A program made the translations under genes and the position numbers. From Methylobacterium cerastii (GTDB taxonomy: Bacteria > Pseudomonadota > Alphaproteobacteria > Rhizobiales > Beijerinckiaceae), in the NCBI RefSeq assembly GCF_022179125.1, contig NZ_BPQG01000006.1, positions 186,001-250,000 of the forward strand: a stretch of 64,000 bases of DNA. Reading direction: 5' to 3'. The notes beneath the pieces were generated by a model, which searched no databases, was not told where the DNA came from, and saw only the letters and a program-made list of their open reading frames with translations. This document shows positions 9,261-17,870 of this stretch, piece by piece. The stretch's first letter is position 1, and each line of letters starts with the position of its first letter.

Positions 9261-9962
9261 ATGCGCGCCGACATCCTGGAAGGCTTGAACGCCGAGCGCG
9301 CCGGACGCCGCGCCGCGATCCTCGTCACCGATATCGCGGACGGCACGCAGCGCCTGGTGCGGGAAGCCGACATCGCCGGCGACGCCCTCGCCGAACCCCT
9401 CGGCCGTCACCTCGCCGCCGGCCGCAGCGGCCTGATCGAGGCCGGCGGCCGCACGCTGTTCCTCACGGTGCAGGTGCCGCCGGTCCGCCTCGTCGTGGTC
9501 GGCGCGGTGCACATCACCCAGGCGCTTGTGCCGATGGCCGCCGCCCTCGACCTCGCGGTGACGGTGATCGACCCGCGCACCGCATTCGCCAGCCCGGAGC
9601 GCTTTCCCGGGGTCGAACTGGTCGCGGATTGGCCTGAGGCAGCGTTCGGCGGCGCGGTGCCGCCGCTCGACCGCTACTGCGCGCTCGCCGCGCTCACCCA
9701 CGATCCGAAGATCGACGATCCGGCGCTCAAGGCGGCGCTGTCTGCCGAATGCTTCTACATCGGGGCCCTGGGCTCGCGGAAAACCCACGCGGCGCGGGCG
9801 GTGCGGTTGATCGAGGCCGGCTTCTCCGAGGCGCAGATGGCGCGCATCCGCGCGCCGATCGGGCTTGCCATCGGTGCCGTGAGCCCGGCCGAGATCGCGC
9901 TTTCGGTGTTGGCCCAGGTGGTCGCCGCCCTGCGGCGGGCGCCGCGCGAGGCGGCCTCGTGA
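9261..9962 (+). CDS. XdhC Rossmann-domain protein
   Basis: 233 residues. The first 70 residues are unassigned. RLVVVGAVHITQALVPMA starts the XdhC C-terminal Rossmann domain, and GALGSRKTHAAR plus RIRAPIGLAIGAVSPAEIALSVLA are typical of it. It probably works with the small XdhC-domain protein encoded upstream in molybdenum-cofactor delivery. Its stop overlaps the GTG start of the next gene (GTGA), suggesting translational coupling across the module. Confidence 0.88.
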   Translation: MRADILEGLNAERAGRRAAILVTDIADGTQRLVREADIAGDALAEPLGRHLAAGRSGLIEAGGRTLFLTVQVPPVRLVVVGAVHITQALVPMAAALDLAVTVIDPRTAFASPERFPGVELVADWPEAAFGGAVPPLDRYCALAALTHDPKIDDPALKAALSAECFYIGALGSRKTHAARAVRLIEAGFSEAQMARIRAPIGLAIGAVSPAEIALSVLAQVVAALRRAPREAAS

Positions 9963-10984
9963 AGTTCGGGCCGGTTCCGGTCGAAGCGGCCCTCGGCCTG
10001 ATCGCGGCCCACACCATCAAGGCCGGCGGCGCGACCCTGCGCAAGGGCCGGACGATCCTGGCCGAGACCGTGGCCGGGCTCGAAGCCGAGGGCGTGCGCG
10101 ACCTCGTCGCCGTCGCCCTCGAACCCGGCGACGTCGGCGAGGACGCGGCCGCCGAAACGCTGGCGCGGCACCTCGCCGGCGCCGGCCTGCGCAGCGAGGC
10201 GCCGTTCACCGGGCGCTGCAACCTGTTCGCGAACGAAGCCGGCGTGCTGGTGGTCGATCGCGCGGGCATCGACGCGGTCAACGGCGTCGACGAGGCGATC
10301 ACCGCCGCGACGCTGCCGCCGTTCAAGCCCCTCGTCGCCGGCGAGATGGTCGCGACCATCAAGATCATCCCCTACGCGGTGGCGGGAGACGCCTTGGCGC
10401 GCGCCTGCGCCGCCGCGTCGCCCGGGGCGCTACGGGTCGCACCCTACCGTCGGCGCCGGGTCGGGGTGGTCTCGACGCGGCTGCCGAGCCTCAAGGAGAC
10501 GACGATCGACGGCACGCTGTCCGCGCTCGCCGCGCGGCTCGCGCCTACGGGTGCGGAGATCGTCGCCGACATCCGAGTGCCGCATTCCGCCACCGTGGTC
10601 GCCGACGCCCTGTCCGCGGCGATCGACCAGGAAGGCGCCGACCTCGTCATCGTGTTCGGCGCGTCCGCCATCGCCGACCGGCGCGATGTCATCCCGGCCG
10701 GCATCGAGGCGACCGGCGGCGCGGTCGTCCATTTCGGCATGCCGGTCGATCCCGGGAACCTGCTGCTGCTCGGCGCGTGCCGGGACGTGCCGGTGATTGG
10801 TGCGCCCGGCTGCGCCCGCTCGCCCAAGGAGAACGGCTTCGACTGGGTGCTGCACCGCCTGCTCGCCGACCTGCCCGTCACCCGCGCCGACATCGTCGCG
10901 CTGGGCGTCGGCGGCCTCCTGATGGAGATCGTGTCGCGGCCCCAGCCCCGGTCCGGCGAGCCGAGCGCGGCCGACGATGCCTGA
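9959..10984 (+). CDS. Molybdopterin-binding (MoeA/MogA-like domain) protein
   Basis: 341 residues from a GTG at 9959 that overlaps the previous stop. The C-terminal half (about 170-300) is a MoCF-biosynthesis-type domain: RVGVVSTRLPS, then VIVFGASAIADRRDVIPAGI and GMPVDPGNLL. The N-terminal half (VEAALGLIAAHTI) resembles proteins found beside MocA-type cytidylyltransferases. Known relatives bind molybdopterin; a precise activity is not established. It overlaps the mocA-like gene by 8 bases. Confidence 0.8.
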   Translation: MKFGPVPVEAALGLIAAHTIKAGGATLRKGRTILAETVAGLEAEGVRDLVAVALEPGDVGEDAAAETLARHLAGAGLRSEAPFTGRCNLFANEAGVLVVDRAGIDAVNGVDEAITAATLPPFKPLVAGEMVATIKIIPYAVAGDALARACAAASPGALRVAPYRRRRVGVVSTRLPSLKETTIDGTLSALAARLAPTGAEIVADIRVPHSATVVADALSAAIDQEGADLVIVFGASAIADRRDVIPAGIEATGGAVVHFGMPVDPGNLLLLGACRDVPVIGAPGCARSPKENGFDWVLHRLLADLPVTRADIVALGVGGLLMEIVSRPQPRSGEPSAADDA

Positions 10985-11567
10985 GGCTGCCGTCGGCGCC
11001 GTCCTGCTCGCCGCCGGGCGCGGGACGCGGTTCGGAGCCGAACCCAAGCTGCTCGCTCAACTCGACGGCAAGCCGCTGGTGCGCCACGCCGCGGACGCCG
11101 CGCTCGCGGCGAAGGCCCGCCCGGTCGTGGTGGTGCTCGGCGCCCATGCCGCGGCGGTGCGGGCGGCGCTCAACGGGCTCGACGTGGCGTTCGTGGAGAA
11201 CGCCGCCTTCGCCGACGGCCTCTCGACCTCGTTGCGGGCCGGGCTCGCCGCGTTGCCGCCCGGGACCGACGCCGCAGTGATCCTGCTCGGCGACATGCCC
11301 CGGGTGACGCCGGGGCAGATCGATCGCCTCGTCGCCGCCTACCGCGCGGCGCGACCGGCGCCGGCCGCGATCGCGCCGGTGGTCGAAGGGCGCCGCGGCA
11401 ACCCGGTCCTGCTCGACCGGCGGGTACTCGCCGACGCCCTCGCAGGCCTGTCAGGCGACCACGGCGCCGGCCCGTTGCTGAAGGGCCGCATCGACGTGCT
11501 TGAGGTTCCGGGCGAGCCCGGAACGGCCCTCGACGTCGACACGCCGGACATGCTGGCACGCCTCTAG
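10977..11567 (+). CDS. mocA: MocA-like molybdenum cofactor nucleotidyltransferase
   Basis: 196 residues. The N-terminal VLLAAGRGTRFG signature and the following lysine (AEPKLL) are the nucleotide-binding motif of MobA/MocA-type transferases. LLGDMPRVT carries the metal-binding Asp, and RRGNPVLLDR is typical of the MocA branch. MocA adds CMP to Mo-molybdopterin to make the cytosine dinucleotide cofactor used by xanthine-oxidase-family enzymes. Last gene of the four-gene cofactor module. The CTP preference is inferred from XdhC neighbours. Confidence 0.85.
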   Translation: MPEAAVGAVLLAAGRGTRFGAEPKLLAQLDGKPLVRHAADAALAAKARPVVVVLGAHAAAVRAALNGLDVAFVENAAFADGLSTSLRAGLAALPPGTDAAVILLGDMPRVTPGQIDRLVAAYRAARPAPAAIAPVVEGRRGNPVLLDRRVLADALAGLSGDHGAGPLLKGRIDVLEVPGEPGTALDVDTPDMLARL

Positions 11568-11634
11568 ATTCTTGTCGCTGCAAAGGGTCTTCGCGCGCAT
11601 CGCCATCGGTCGCGGTTAAAGACGCCTTGAGCGC

Positions 11635-11853
11635 TCAGGCCTTCTTCGCCTCGCTTCGACACCGATCCGAGCAGTAGCGAACCTCGTCCCACACCCGCTC
11701 CCACTTCTTGCGCCAGGTGAAGGGGCGCCCGCACTGCGCGCAGATCTTCGTCGGCAGGTCGCCCTTGCGGACCATCTTGCCCGAGCCGTTCTTGCCCGAG
11801 CCGTTTTGGCCGGCCTCACTATTGTCTCCGCCGCGCCGCGCCATCCCCGTCAT
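11635..11853 (-). CDS. DUF2256 zinc-ribbon-like protein
   Basis: 72 residues from an ATG at 11853 that overlaps the stop of the formyltransferase gene (ATGA); a second Met lies three codons later. The C-terminal 45 residues hold the DUF2256 pattern: [20 protein letters not shown] followed by CSDRC, giving two Cys pairs likely to bind zinc. The N-terminal part is low-complexity (repeats of NGSGK). DUF2256 genes are often seen near cryptochrome/photolyase genes; here a photolyase lies about 1.8 kb away. Function unknown. Confidence 0.8.
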   Translation of the reverse strand: MTGMARRGGDNSEAGQNGSGKNGSGKMVRKGDLPTKICAQCGRPFTWRKKWERVWDEVRYCSDRCRSEAKKA

Positions 11854-12716
11854 CGTCCGATCTGTTCGGCCTCGGCGACGCCCACCGGCGACCAGCGCGT
11901 GATCTGGATGAAGCCGTCGCGGGCCGCGACCACCACGTGGCGCCTGTGGCGGTGGACGACCGTGCCGGGCGCATGCTTGTGCGCCTCGCGCCAACCCGCG
12001 GCCTCGGCGACGTAGACGCGGGCGTCGCCGAGGCGCGCCAGCGTCTCGATCGTGCCGAAGGCCCGCACCCGGCGCAGGATCGCGGCGACGTCGGCGCGGA
12101 AGTCGAGGGTGCGGTCGACGTCGCTGGCGCGTGCCCAGTACGAGCCGTCGCCCTGCGGCTCGGGCCGCCGCCACCGCGCCGGCAACTCGCGCCCGAGCGG
12201 CCCGATGGCGAGGCGCTGCGCCGCCATCTGGCACTTGGCCAGCAGCGTCTCGTGGTTCTCCAGCGTGTCGAGCGGGAACAGGTCCTGGGCGAGGATGTCG
12301 CCGGTGTCGAAGCCGTCCTCGGCGAGCACATGGGCGGTCACGCCCCAGGTCTCGAAGCCCTCCTCCACCGCCCGGAACAGCGGGTAGGGGCCGCGCCCCG
12401 TCGGCAGCGGCGAGGGGTGAATGTTCAGCCCGAAGGCGGCGCGGGTGCGCCACCCGGTGATCAGCCAGGGATAGCCGGCGACGACGAGCGCCCAGTCGCG
12501 CCCGTGGGCGGCGTTCAGCGCATCGAGATCCGACGCGCGCAGGCGCGAGAGCTGGATCGGCACCCGCAGCTGGCGGGCGCGCGCCACCACCACGTCGTTG
12601 TGATCGTAGAGGCCGTCGCAGGGGCGGGTGAACAGCTTGATCGGTGTCCAGCCGGCCTCGATCAGGCCCTCGAACACGCCGCCGAGGAAATCGATGCCGG
12701 CGAAGGCGAACTTCAT
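11850..12716 (-). CDS. Formyltransferase family protein (Fmt-like N-terminal fold)
   Basis: 288 residues from the ATG at 12716. The motif [17 protein letters not shown] matches the catalytic Asn-x-His-Pro-Ser loop of formyl-THF-dependent formyltransferases, and [15 protein letters not shown] carries the conserved Asp. It is shorter than Met-tRNA formyltransferase (about 310) and the C-terminal 80 residues are not clearly an Fmt RNA-binding domain, so it is probably not the housekeeping Fmt. The acceptor substrate is unknown. It is coupled to the DUF2256 gene. Confidence 0.8.
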   Translation of the reverse strand: MKFAFAGIDFLGGVFEGLIEAGWTPIKLFTRPCDGLYDHNDVVVARARQLRVPIQLSRLRASDLDALNAAHGRDWALVVAGYPWLITGWRTRAAFGLNIHPSPLPTGRGPYPLFRAVEEGFETWGVTAHVLAEDGFDTGDILAQDLFPLDTLENHETLLAKCQMAAQRLAIGPLGRELPARWRRPEPQGDGSYWARASDVDRTLDFRADVAAILRRVRAFGTIETLARLGDARVYVAEAAGWREAHKHAPGTVVHRHRRHVVVAARDGFIQITRWSPVGVAEAEQIGR

Positions 12717-12908
12717 GGGCCTGGATTCTCCGGCTGTCCCAACGGGATGCGACCTTGTGGAACGGCCGCGCCGACCGCCGCCGACTCCCCCCTCCACCAC
12801 GATGCCTTAACTTCATCTTGCCGAACCGTCTCCACCGACAAGGGGCGTTCGGCGCCAAGGGACGTTCTGGGCCAATGGACGTTCTGTGCCATGGACGGGG
12901 GAGCGAGC

Positions 12909-13643
12909 ATGCGACGGGTTCTGATCTACGGCGGCACCGGCGGCATCGGCCGGGCGACGGCGGACGCCCTCCGGCACCGCGGCTTCTGCCTGCACCTCGC
13001 CGCGCGCGACCGCAGCCGGCTGGACGCCGCCGCGGCGGAGCTCGGCGAGACCACCGTGACGGCCGGCGACGTGACCGACCCGGACTTCTTCGCGCAGGCG
13101 ACGGCGGAGGCCGGCGACGCCCTCGCCGGGCTCGTCTACGCGGTCGGCACGATCAACCTGCGCCCGCTCGCTCGCCTGACGCGGGCGGATGCCGAGGCGG
13201 ATTTCCGCATCAATGCCCTCGGCGCCTTCTCAGCGATCCAGGCCGCGGCCGGCGCGCTCAAGGCCGGCGCCGGCGAGGCGGGCGCGGGCGTCGTGCTGTT
13301 CTCCACCGTAGCGGTGGCGCAGGGCTTTCCGGCGCATGCCTCCGTCGCGATGGCGAAGGGCGCGGTCGAGGGCCTCGCCCTGTCGCTGGCCGCCGAGCTC
13401 GCGCCGCACGTGCGCATCAACGTGGTGGCGCCCTCGCTGACCCGGACGCCGCTCGCGGCCGCGATCACCGGCAACGCCACCCTGGCGCAGGGTATCGCGG
13501 CGATGCATGCGCTCCAGCGCCTCGGCACCCCGGAGGACATCGCGGGGCTCGCCGCCTTCCTCGTGTCGGCCGAGGCCGGCTGGATCACCGGGCAGATCAT
13601 CGGCGCCGACGGCGGCCGCTCGATGTTGCGGACCAAGGGCTGA
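12909..13643 (+). CDS. Short-chain dehydrogenase/reductase (SDR)
   Basis: 244 residues from the ATG at 12909. The cofactor motif is GGTGGIG (residues 8-14) and the C-terminus [15 protein letters not shown] is typical of classical SDRs. The usual Tyr-x-x-x-Lys is altered: the matching segment reads [13 protein letters not shown], so the Lys is kept but the catalytic Tyr position is not Tyr. Activity may therefore differ from a normal SDR. It is 5 bases from the photolyase start and surely cotranscribed with it. Confidence 0.82.
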   Translation: MRRVLIYGGTGGIGRATADALRHRGFCLHLAARDRSRLDAAAAELGETTVTAGDVTDPDFFAQATAEAGDALAGLVYAVGTINLRPLARLTRADAEADFRINALGAFSAIQAAAGALKAGAGEAGAGVVLFSTVAVAQGFPAHASVAMAKGAVEGLALSLAAELAPHVRINVVAPSLTRTPLAAAITGNATLAQGIAAMHALQRLGTPEDIAGLAAFLVSAEAGWITGQIIGADGGRSMLRTKG

Positions 13644-13648
13644 GGCGC

Positions 13649-15283
13649 TTGGCTCCACAAAAGTCGGCCCCGCGAAAGTCCCCTCGCGCCAAGACCCTGC
13701 GCTTCGTCCTCGGCGACCAGCTCAACCGCCGCGTGTCGAGCCTCGTCGACCTCGACGACGGGGACGTGGTGCTGATCGTCGAGGTGATGGCGGAGGCGAC
13801 CTACGTCCGCCACCACAAGCAGAAGATCGCGTTCCTGTTCTCGGCGATGCGCCACTTCGCGGTCGAGCTCGAGGCCGAGGGCATTGCCGTCGACTACGTC
13901 CGCCTCGACGATCCCGGCAACACGGGCAGCTTCACCGGCGAACTCGAACGCGCGGCGGCCCGGCACGCCCCCACGCGGGTCGTGGTGACGGAGCCCGGCG
14001 AGTGGCGCGTCTGGGCGATGATGCAGGACTGGCGCGACGACCTCGCCGTGCCGGTGGAGATCCGCGACGACAACCGCTTCCTGTGCCCGCGGCGCGAGTT
14101 CGCCGACTGGGCCGGCGACCGGCGGGCGCTGCGCATGGAGACGTTCTACCGCGGCATGCGCCGCCGCACCGGGCTGCTGATGGACGGCAAGGAGCCGGTC
14201 GGCGGCCAGTGGAACTTCGACGCCGACAACCGCAAGAAGCTACCGAAGAACCACGCGGTGCCGAACCGCCTGCGCTTCGCGCCGGACGCGACGACGCGCG
14301 AGGTCTTCGCCCTCGTAGAGCGCCACTTCGCAGGGCATTTCGGCGACCTCGACGGCTTCGGATGGCCGGTGACCCGCGGCGAAGCCCTCGACGCCCTGAA
14401 GCACTTCATCGCCGACGGGCTGCCGACTTTCGGCGACTACCAGGATGCGATGAAGGCCGGTGCGCCGTTCCTCTACCACGCGCTGATCTCGCCACCGCTC
14501 AATGCCGGCCTGCTCACCGCGGAGGAGGTGTGCCGCGCCGCCGAGCGCGCCTACCGCGAGGGCGCCGCGCCCCTCCATTGCGCGGAGGGCTTCATCCGTC
14601 AGATCCTCGGCTGGCGCGAATACGTGCGCGGCCTCTACTGGGCGCGGATGCCGGCCTACGCCGAGACCAACGCGCTCGATGCGACACGCGACCTGCCGTG
14701 GTTCTACTGGTCGGGCGAGACCGAGATGAACTGCCTGGCGCAGGTCGTGTCCGAGACCCGGGCGCACGCCTACGCCCACCACATCCAGCGCCTGATGGTG
14801 ACCGGCAACTTCGCTCTGCTTGCCGGCCTGGCGCCGGCCCAGGTCGAGGAATGGTACCTCGTCGTCTTCGCCGACGCCTACGAGTGGGTCGAGCTTCCCA
14901 ACGTCCACGGCATGGTGCTGTGGGCGGATGGCGGCGTGATGGGCTCGAAGCCCTACGCGGCGTCGGGCGCCTACATCAACCGGATGTCGGATTACTGCGG
15001 CGCCTGCCGCTACGACGTGGCGAAGAAGGCCGGACCGGACGCCTGCCCGTTCAACTACCTGTACTGGAACTTCCTGATGGCCAACGCCGACCGGCTCGAG
15101 GGCAATCCGCGCCTCGCCATGCCCTACCGCTCGCTCGCCAAGATGACGCCGGCGCGCAAGGCCGAGATCGCATCCGATGCGGCCTCGTTCCTCGACGGCT
15201 TGAGCGCGGACGCGCCGTCCGCGTCACGTGCGATTCCCGATGAGGCCGGTAGGCGCTCGAAGGATCAGCTCCGCATCTTCTGA
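13649..15283 (+). CDS. phrB: Iron-sulfur bacterial cryptochrome/photolyase (FeS-BCP, PhrB type)
   Basis: 544 residues. The start is placed at a TTG (13649) because no ATG/GTG lies upstream of the conserved KTLRFVLGDQLN; an AAGGG sits about 10 bases upstream. Cys362, Cys450, Cys453 and Cys466 have the same spacing (88, 3, 13) as the [4Fe-4S] ligands Cys350, 438, 441 and 454 of Agrobacterium PhrB. That enzyme is a (6-4) photolyase using FAD and a lumazine antenna. The neighbouring SDR and DUF2256 genes may support it. Repair specificity is inferred. Confidence 0.9.
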   Translation: MAPQKSAPRKSPRAKTLRFVLGDQLNRRVSSLVDLDDGDVVLIVEVMAEATYVRHHKQKIAFLFSAMRHFAVELEAEGIAVDYVRLDDPGNTGSFTGELERAAARHAPTRVVVTEPGEWRVWAMMQDWRDDLAVPVEIRDDNRFLCPRREFADWAGDRRALRMETFYRGMRRRTGLLMDGKEPVGGQWNFDADNRKKLPKNHAVPNRLRFAPDATTREVFALVERHFAGHFGDLDGFGWPVTRGEALDALKHFIADGLPTFGDYQDAMKAGAPFLYHALISPPLNAGLLTAEEVCRAAERAYREGAAPLHCAEGFIRQILGWREYVRGLYWARMPAYAETNALDATRDLPWFYWSGETEMNCLAQVVSETRAHAYAHHIQRLMVTGNFALLAGLAPAQVEEWYLVVFADAYEWVELPNVHGMVLWADGGVMGSKPYAASGAYINRMSDYCGACRYDVAKKAGPDACPFNYLYWNFLMANADRLEGNPRLAMPYRSLAKMTPARKAEIASDAASFLDGLSADAPSASRAIPDEAGRRSKDQLRIF

Positions 15284-15290
15284 TATCGGC

Positions 15291-16058
15291 CTATCGGAGC
15301 GGGCTCCAAACCGACAAAGCCACGTAGGGGCTCGGCCGCCGTGCGTTGCTCTCGATCTGGACGCCGCCCGAGACGCGAAAATTGTAGGCGCTGATTGCGA
15401 AGTCGGTGGCGTGGAGCCCGACGTTCCACTTCGTATAGCCGGACCGGTCGGCGTAGAGGCTGGCCTCCGGACCGAGGTAGGCGCCCCAGGCGCGATAGCC
15501 GAGGCCGATCCGGGACCAGGCCGAATCGCGGGCCGAGCCGAGCACCAAGGTGGCCTGGACCAGGGTCTCGTCGGTCGGGCGCGCCCAGACCTCGCCGTGC
15601 AGGCGCAGGCCCCACTGTACCGGCAGCGTCGCCTCGCTACGGCCGTCGATCAGGGCCTCGATGGCGCCTTCGGGGCCGGCGTAGAGGGCAACCACGCCCC
15701 ATTCGGAGAACCATTGATAGCCGACCAGCGTCGCACCGAGCGCGGTGTAGCGCGACAGGCGCACGGGCCCGGACGTCGATGCGCAGACGCAGGGCGTCTC
15801 GTTGCGCCGTCCCCCGCCGACGCTCGCCAGCACGGCGAAGCCCGGGCGATCGAGCCTGTCGAGCGCGACCTTGGCGCCGACCGATAGGAAGTTCGCTGCG
15901 CCCGCATCGAGGCTGCCGAACAGGAGGGTGTCGACCTCGCCCGCGCACGCCGTGGAACATCCCGGCGCTGTGACTGCGAGCACGAGGCCCGCCACGCGCG
16001 TAGCGATCCACCGCCGTCCCGTCGATGCAGCCGGGCATCTCAACGCCGCGCCCCTCAT
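15291..16058 (-). CDS. BcsS-like outer-membrane beta-barrel protein
   Basis: 255 residues. A signal peptide ends near residue 40 (after the Ala/Val/Leu core); the exact start is uncertain. The mature part is rich in alternating aromatic/glycine strands (LVGYQWFSEWG, LGYRAWGAYLGPEASLYAD, SPYVALSVW), as in the alphaproteobacterial cellulose biosynthesis BcsS family. I assign this from pattern memory, so it is moderate. No cellulose synthase genes are nearby. It converges on the photolyase gene with 7 bases between stops. Confidence 0.55.
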   Translation of the reverse strand: MRGAALRCPAASTGRRWIATRVAGLVLAVTAPGCSTACAGEVDTLLFGSLDAGAANFLSVGAKVALDRLDRPGFAVLASVGGGRRNETPCVCASTSGPVRLSRYTALGATLVGYQWFSEWGVVALYAGPEGAIEALIDGRSEATLPVQWGLRLHGEVWARPTDETLVQATLVLGSARDSAWSRIGLGYRAWGAYLGPEASLYADRSGYTKWNVGLHATDFAISAYNFRVSGGVQIESNARRPSPYVALSVWSPLR

Positions 16059-16312
16059 TCAGGAACAAGATCTCAGTCTTTCGACGCGACGATGATGATT
16101 GTCGCGTGACCCGCCGTCTTCTCGATTCCGTTGCGGGCATCATTTCGGGGATGATCTGTTGTGGATTTATCAACCTCATGGGCGTCGAATTTACTTCAAG
16201 TCGGCAAATGCGTAAGCCGAGCAACTTGAAAGAAAATGTTCTTTGAGGTGGGTTTGCCAGCCTATCGACGATCGACGTCCGACGCGCTCGCACGGCCGCG
16301 GGGAAGCGGCGC

Positions 16313-16975
16313 TTGGCGGCGGTGCGGAACTCGGCTAGAGCCCGCGCCGGGACAGCAACCTGCGGCCACGTTTTGTATTCCGGTGCCCGAACGTCCGACG
16401 TCCTCACGGTTCTCGCCAACCAGGAGGGGGACCGCCTGACCGTCGGCGACATCGTCGCGGTCTTGCGGGATCGTGCCTTCGCGCTGCTGGTGGTGCTGCT
16501 CGGCCTGCCGAACTGCCTGCCGATGCCGCCGCCGATCCCGCTGGTCTGCGGCCTGCTGCTGCTCCTCGTCGCGGTGCAGATCGCGATCGGCAAATCCTCG
16601 CCTTGGCTGCCGAAGGCGCTGCTCGGGCGCTCGGTCGCCCGAAAGGACGTGGAGCGCGCGGTCAAGCGCGCCGTGCCGGTGTTGCGGCGGCTGGAGCGGT
16701 GGTCGCGGCCGCGGCTCAGCGTGTTCGAGACGGCGCTCGGCATGCGCGGCATGGGCATCGCGCTGCTGACACTGTCGCTCGCCCTGATCGTCGCGGCGCC
16801 GGTGATCGGCCAGATTCCCCTCGGCCTCGCGGTCTGCCTCGTCGGCCTCGGGCTGGTCGAGCGCGACGGCATCCTGGTGCTGGTCGGGCTGGGGATCGGA
16901 AGCCTCGGCGTGCTGCTCAACGCCGGCTTCGCTTACGCGATCGTCGCAGGGATCATCAGTCTCTTCCACCTCTGA
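16313..16975 (+). CDS. ExoD-family exopolysaccharide synthesis protein
   Basis: Up to 220 residues from a TTG at 16313; GTG at 16322 and TTG at 16373 are other possible starts, the domain itself beginning near TSDVLTVLAN. It has an amphipathic N-terminal part, PNCLPMPPPIPLVCG, and four or so hydrophobic segments, as in ExoD. ExoD of Sinorhizobium is a membrane protein that affects exopolysaccharide production and symbiosis; biochemical role unknown. The AT-richer sequence at 16080-16250 probably holds its promoter. Confidence 0.8.
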   Translation: MAAVRNSARARAGTATCGHVLYSGARTSDVLTVLANQEGDRLTVGDIVAVLRDRAFALLVVLLGLPNCLPMPPPIPLVCGLLLLLVAVQIAIGKSSPWLPKALLGRSVARKDVERAVKRAVPVLRRLERWSRPRLSVFETALGMRGMGIALLTLSLALIVAAPVIGQIPLGLAVCLVGLGLVERDGILVLVGLGIGSLGVLLNAGFAYAIVAGIISLFHL

Positions 16976-17006
16976 GCCGAAACGCTCCGAATCGCATCGC
17001 TTGAGT

Positions 17007-17870
17007 TCACGCCTCGAGGTGTCTCGGCTTGACGAGGCGGTAGAGCAGACCGCCGCGCGGGCCGGCCAGCATCGACACGAGATACAGGGCACCCGCCGCC
17101 AGCACGATCGCCGGCCCGGTCGGCAGGTCGAGATGGTAGGACAGGCTGAGGCCGGAAAAGCTCGCCAGCACCGCGATCAGCATCGAGGCCGGGATCAGCG
17201 TGCCGAGGTCGCGCGCCCAGAACCGGGCTGCGATCGCCGGAAGCAGCATCAGGCCGACCGCGAGCAGGGTGCCGAGCGCCTGGAACCCGCCGACGAGGTT
17301 CATCACCACCAGGCCGAGGAAGGCGTAGTGCACCGGGCCGCCGCTGCGACTCACCGTGCGCAGGAACAGCGGGTCGACGCATTCCATCACCAGCGGGCGG
17401 TAGATCAGGGCGAGGCCGAACAGGGTCGCCGTCGCGATGCCGCCGAGCAGCAGCAGCGCCGGGTCGTCGAGGGCTAGCACCGTGCCGAACAGGATGTGCA
17501 GCAGGTCGATCTGCGATCCGCGCAGCGACACCAGCAGGACGCCGGCGGCGAGCGAGATCAGGTAGAACGCGGCGAGGCTCGCATCCTCGCGGATCACGGT
17601 GGAGCGTGTGACGAGGCCGGCGAGCAGCGCGACAGTGAGCCCGGCCACCAACCCGCCGAGCGTCATCGCCGGCAGCGACAGGCCGGCCACGAGGAACCCG
17701 ACCGCGGCGCCGGGCAGGATCGCGTGGCTCATCGCCTCGCTCATCAAGCTCATCCGGCGCAGCATCAGGAACACGCCGACCGGCGGCGCCGAGATCGACA
17801 GGGCGAGGCAGCCGACCAGCGCCCGGCGCATGAAGCCGAACTCGACGAACGGCGCAACGAGATCGATCAC
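17007..17870 (-). CDS. znuB: Zinc/metal ABC transporter permease (ZnuB type)
   Basis: 287 residues from a GTG at 17870 that overlaps the ATPase stop (GTGA). It is a multi-helix permease of the ABC-3 family with the motifs MSEAMSHAILPGAA, DLLHILFGTVLAL and GFQALGTLLAVGLMLLPA. It carries Zn2+ (or Mn2+) across the inner membrane with its ATPase. The Fur-family gene and palindrome upstream argue for zinc. No substrate-binding protein gene (znuA) is present in the window. Confidence 0.87.
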   Translation of the reverse strand: MIDLVAPFVEFGFMRRALVGCLALSISAPPVGVFLMLRRMSLMSEAMSHAILPGAAVGFLVAGLSLPAMTLGGLVAGLTVALLAGLVTRSTVIREDASLAAFYLISLAAGVLLVSLRGSQIDLLHILFGTVLALDDPALLLLGGIATATLFGLALIYRPLVMECVDPLFLRTVSRSGGPVHYAFLGLVVMNLVGGFQALGTLLAVGLMLLPAIAARFWARDLGTLIPASMLIAVLASFSGLSLSYHLDLPTGPAIVLAAGALYLVSMLAGPRGGLLYRLVKPRHLEA

